Below are positions 61,706 through 64,000 of a stretch of 64,000 bases of DNA, one piece after another. Each line of letters opens with the position of its first letter. Positions within the stretch are counted from its first letter, which is position 1. The notes under the pieces are model-generated. The model was given only the letters and a program-made list of their open reading frames with translations. It was not told the origin of the DNA and did not search any database. This stretch comes from Gorsachius magnificus (Eukaryota > Chordata > Aves > Pelecaniformes > Ardeidae): assembly GCA_034008185.1 (NCBI GenBank), contig CM067082.1:157425895-157489894 (forward strand), written 5' to 3'. A program made the translations under genes and the position numbers.

Positions 61706-63387
61706 TTTCAGTAAGTCCTCTAGAGAAATGTACAAAATCCATAAATTCTTCCAAGGGCATGTTCTACATAGAAAAAGATGCCAGTTATGCAGATGTCCAG
61801 GGAGATGTTTGTCTTCATCCTTGGAACGACAGTCTGAGAACATTCAGCTAAATATCGCCCTCCCATCTTAAGCACCTCCACTGTCTTGAAAAGGGATTGT
61901 TTAGGCTGTGAATGAGGTCAGGATTTGTCCTGTAAGTCAGTCAAACCCAGGCAAACAATATTCCTTGATGGATCAGGTATTCCTCACACTTCATCCTCCA
62001 AAAGTGTTCTAGCCTGGTCTTAGACATCTGCATGTTCTCATGTAGGATGAACTATGCATCTCAGTGTCTACTGTAATGAGCAGGGCTATATCCATGAGGC
62101 TGTTCATCCCAGGGCAGCAGTTTAAGGTCAATGAGATGAGATTAATAACCTCCATAAGGAGTCTACTACTCTTCATTTACCCTAGAGGAGCCTGAATGAT
62201 GAACTGGGGCTAGAGAAAGTCCCCTTATTAGACCAACAAGTATAACCATGAGCTACCTGCATTAGCACATTTTAATGGCACCGTAACCACTCCCTGTTGT
62301 CTCTTCAATAGCTAATTGTAAGCCTGGAAAAAGCACTTCATGTCTCAGGACCTTGAAGGTAACTTTGTCATCTGACTGGCTTCTCTTGTTCAATGTGTAT
62401 GTCTGGAGGAACAAAAACTATGAGCAATGTTCAGTACTGTCCAAAGTCTGTCTGAGCCAGGGTCAAGCAGTTGATGGAAGTCCGCATAAGCTTGAAAGAG
62501 TAGAAAACTGGGAGTTCAATACTGGGCAACAGAAAAATGCTGTGACCTAACTGTCTAACACACACTGAGCATCTGTGTCAATGAGACAGAGGGATTGAGA
62601 GTGTCTGACGTAATTAACTGCGTGTACCTGGAAACCTGAAAGTGTGACAAAGTAGTAACTGGGCAGGAAAAGGGAGATCTGATGCATGGTTAAGAACGAC
62701 AGCCGAAAAGGGGATGCAGGCCAGACAGAGGGTGGAATTGTGCTTCCTAATGGGCTGCTGCACATATGATTCATGAGAAAGGATCAGTTTTTAAGGAAAA
62801 CATAAATCCATCCATAGGAAGAAGTAGTTCGTATCAAGTTTACTACTTGATTATGATGGGGATTTTCTTACTCCTTTGTCTTTTTCACCAAGAAAGAAAT
62901 CAGAGTTGCAAATCACAAATTGAGCTGTGTGGCTGAATAAAGCTGACCTGAGGTCCTTTAAGCGATGGGATTGAAAGCATCCTCTAAAGCAGTTGGTAAA
63001 TGAAAAACCATATTGTGCAGTACCAGGGGTGCTGGTACTCAGCTCAGTACAGATCAGTACCTTGATCTGCTTGGAAGGTCAGTAGTGAGCAGTGGCAGCA
63101 TCAGAGTTTTCGGGAAATAACCAACGTTTTCACAAGCCCTAGGGTGAACTAGACTAAAGCCTCTTGATAGTGCAGAAGATAAGACTTGAATTATGAGAGA
63201 CTAAGCTATGGTTTGAAGTCCTTCCTCACCCAAAGGCTGACAGGCAACTGGCATATGTGAGATGGATGGGGTGAAAGTTATGGTGCCAGAGGGAAGGCAC
63301 ATCTTTCCTTCTGTGAAGCCTAAAAAGTATGGAGCTCTTCTCCTACTCACTAAGCTAGACTCAGTAGGGAAAAAAAAAAGAGGTAGC
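61706..63387. other. Unique non-coding sequence
   Basis: No gene or repeat recognised. Open frames are below about 80 codons. Confidence 0.5.
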
Positions 63388-63747
63388 AGAAAAGGGGAAG
63401 GGAAGGGAAGGGGAGGGAAGGGGAGGGAAGGGGAGGGAAGGGGAGGGAAGGGGAGGGGAGGGGAGGGGAGGGGAGGGGAGGGGAGGGGAGGGGAGGGGAG
63501 GGGAGGGGAGGGGAAGGGAGGGAAGGGAAGGGAAGGGAAGGGAAGGGAAGGGAAGGGAAGGGAAGGGAAGGGAAGGGAAGGGAAGGGAAGGGAAGGGAAG
63601 GGAAGGGAAGGGAAGGGAAGGGAGGGAGGGGAGGGGAGGGGAGGGGAGGGGAGGGGAGGGAGGGGAAGGGGAGGGGAGGGGAGGGGAGGGGAGGGGAGGG
63701 GAGGGGAGGGGAGGGGAGGGGAGGGGAGGGGAGGGGGGAGAGGGAGA
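63388..63747. repeat. 360-nt homopurine array of GGGAA/GGGGA units
   Basis: The plus strand contains only A and G for 360 bases. The array has blocks: GGGAA units (about 63394-63410), a 10-bp GGGGAGGGAA period repeated about four times (about 63411-63450), GGGGA units (about 63451-63513), about twenty GGGAA units (about 63514-63619), then GGGGA units with a few GGGA or GGGAA interruptions (about 63620-63740). It can in principle form G-quadruplexes and triplex DNA. It has no stop codons in several frames on both strands, which creates false open frames of 129-183 codons. Confidence 0.98.
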
Positions 63748-64000
63748 CACAAAACCTTCAGTACTACTTCATAGCTTCTGAGCTAGGGTCTCCTACTATC
63801 AGCTTGATCCACCATAACTGATGCAAGTCCTGCTGTTGATTTTTATCTACACTGATGACATTGTACTAGAGGACAGAGATTCCCCTGTAGTGAGGGATGT
63901 GTCCACTTTAAGACGCAATGCAGCACTTCATGGATTGTCTAGCAAACAGAACTAGACATCCACTTGAGGCACAGCCTTCTCTGTAGACATGGTTGAGGTT
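63748..64000. other. Unique sequence to window end
   Basis: About 250 bp after the purine array with no recognisable feature. Confidence 0.5.

Noticed and set aside
63201..63774. Open frames of 129-183 codons on both strands rich in Pro/Ser/Leu or Gly/Arg/Glu/Lys
   Set aside because: They are created by the stop-free GGGAA/GGGGA array; pentanucleotide repeats give low-complexity periodic peptides in all frames.
1..64000. Bacterial-type systems (CRISPR, operons, phage, toxin-antitoxin)
   Set aside because: Composition, CR1/LTR content and absence of dense coding all show vertebrate DNA; no spaced direct-repeat array or gene clusters exist.

Overview
The window is vertebrate nuclear DNA, almost certainly from a bird. 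The main evidence is eight fragments of the avian/reptilian LINE CR1. Most end in the diagnostic 3' tail of repeated ATTCTATG/ATTCTGTG octamers, and several still show the C-terminal reading frame of the CR1 reverse-transcriptase protein. Two further copies belong to one LTR family of bird endogenous retroviruses. Sparse repeats (about 4% recognisable CR1), general AT-richness and few CpGs outside the CR1 copies also fit a bird. Nothing prokaryotic (operons, ribosome binding sites, CRISPR, IS elements) is present.

Layout. 1-12.5 kb is unique sequence with a perfect 10-bp hairpin (4729-4753) and a probable ancient CR1 remnant (about 5.8-5.9 kb). At 12.5 kb lies a truncated 3' LTR piece. At 15.6-16.4 kb is the longest CR1 copy, the only one on the minus strand, carrying several frameshifts. 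20.1-25.6 kb holds three plus-strand CR1 pieces and a possible MIR-type SINE remnant. 32.7-39.5 kb holds three more plus-strand CR1 pieces, one with an unbroken frame of about 135 codons. 39.5-55 kb is mostly unique sequence with simple repeats. Another CR1 tail lies at 55.05-55.3 kb. A solo LTR of 532 bp with a perfect 5-bp target duplication sits at 61.17-61.70 kb. The window closes with a 360-nt pure-purine array built from GGGAA and GGGGA units (63.39-63.75 kb).

No host protein-coding gene, tRNA, rRNA or CpG-island promoter could be supported. Long open frames are explained by CR1, by the pentanucleotide array or by chance. The best reading is intergenic or deep intronic DNA. Two weak exon-like stretches and several AT-rich stretches that could be conserved non-coding elements are listed as hypotheses. 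I found no convincing previously undescribed system. The features most worth a second look are the dated solo LTR insertion, the block-structured purine array, and the two exon candidates.
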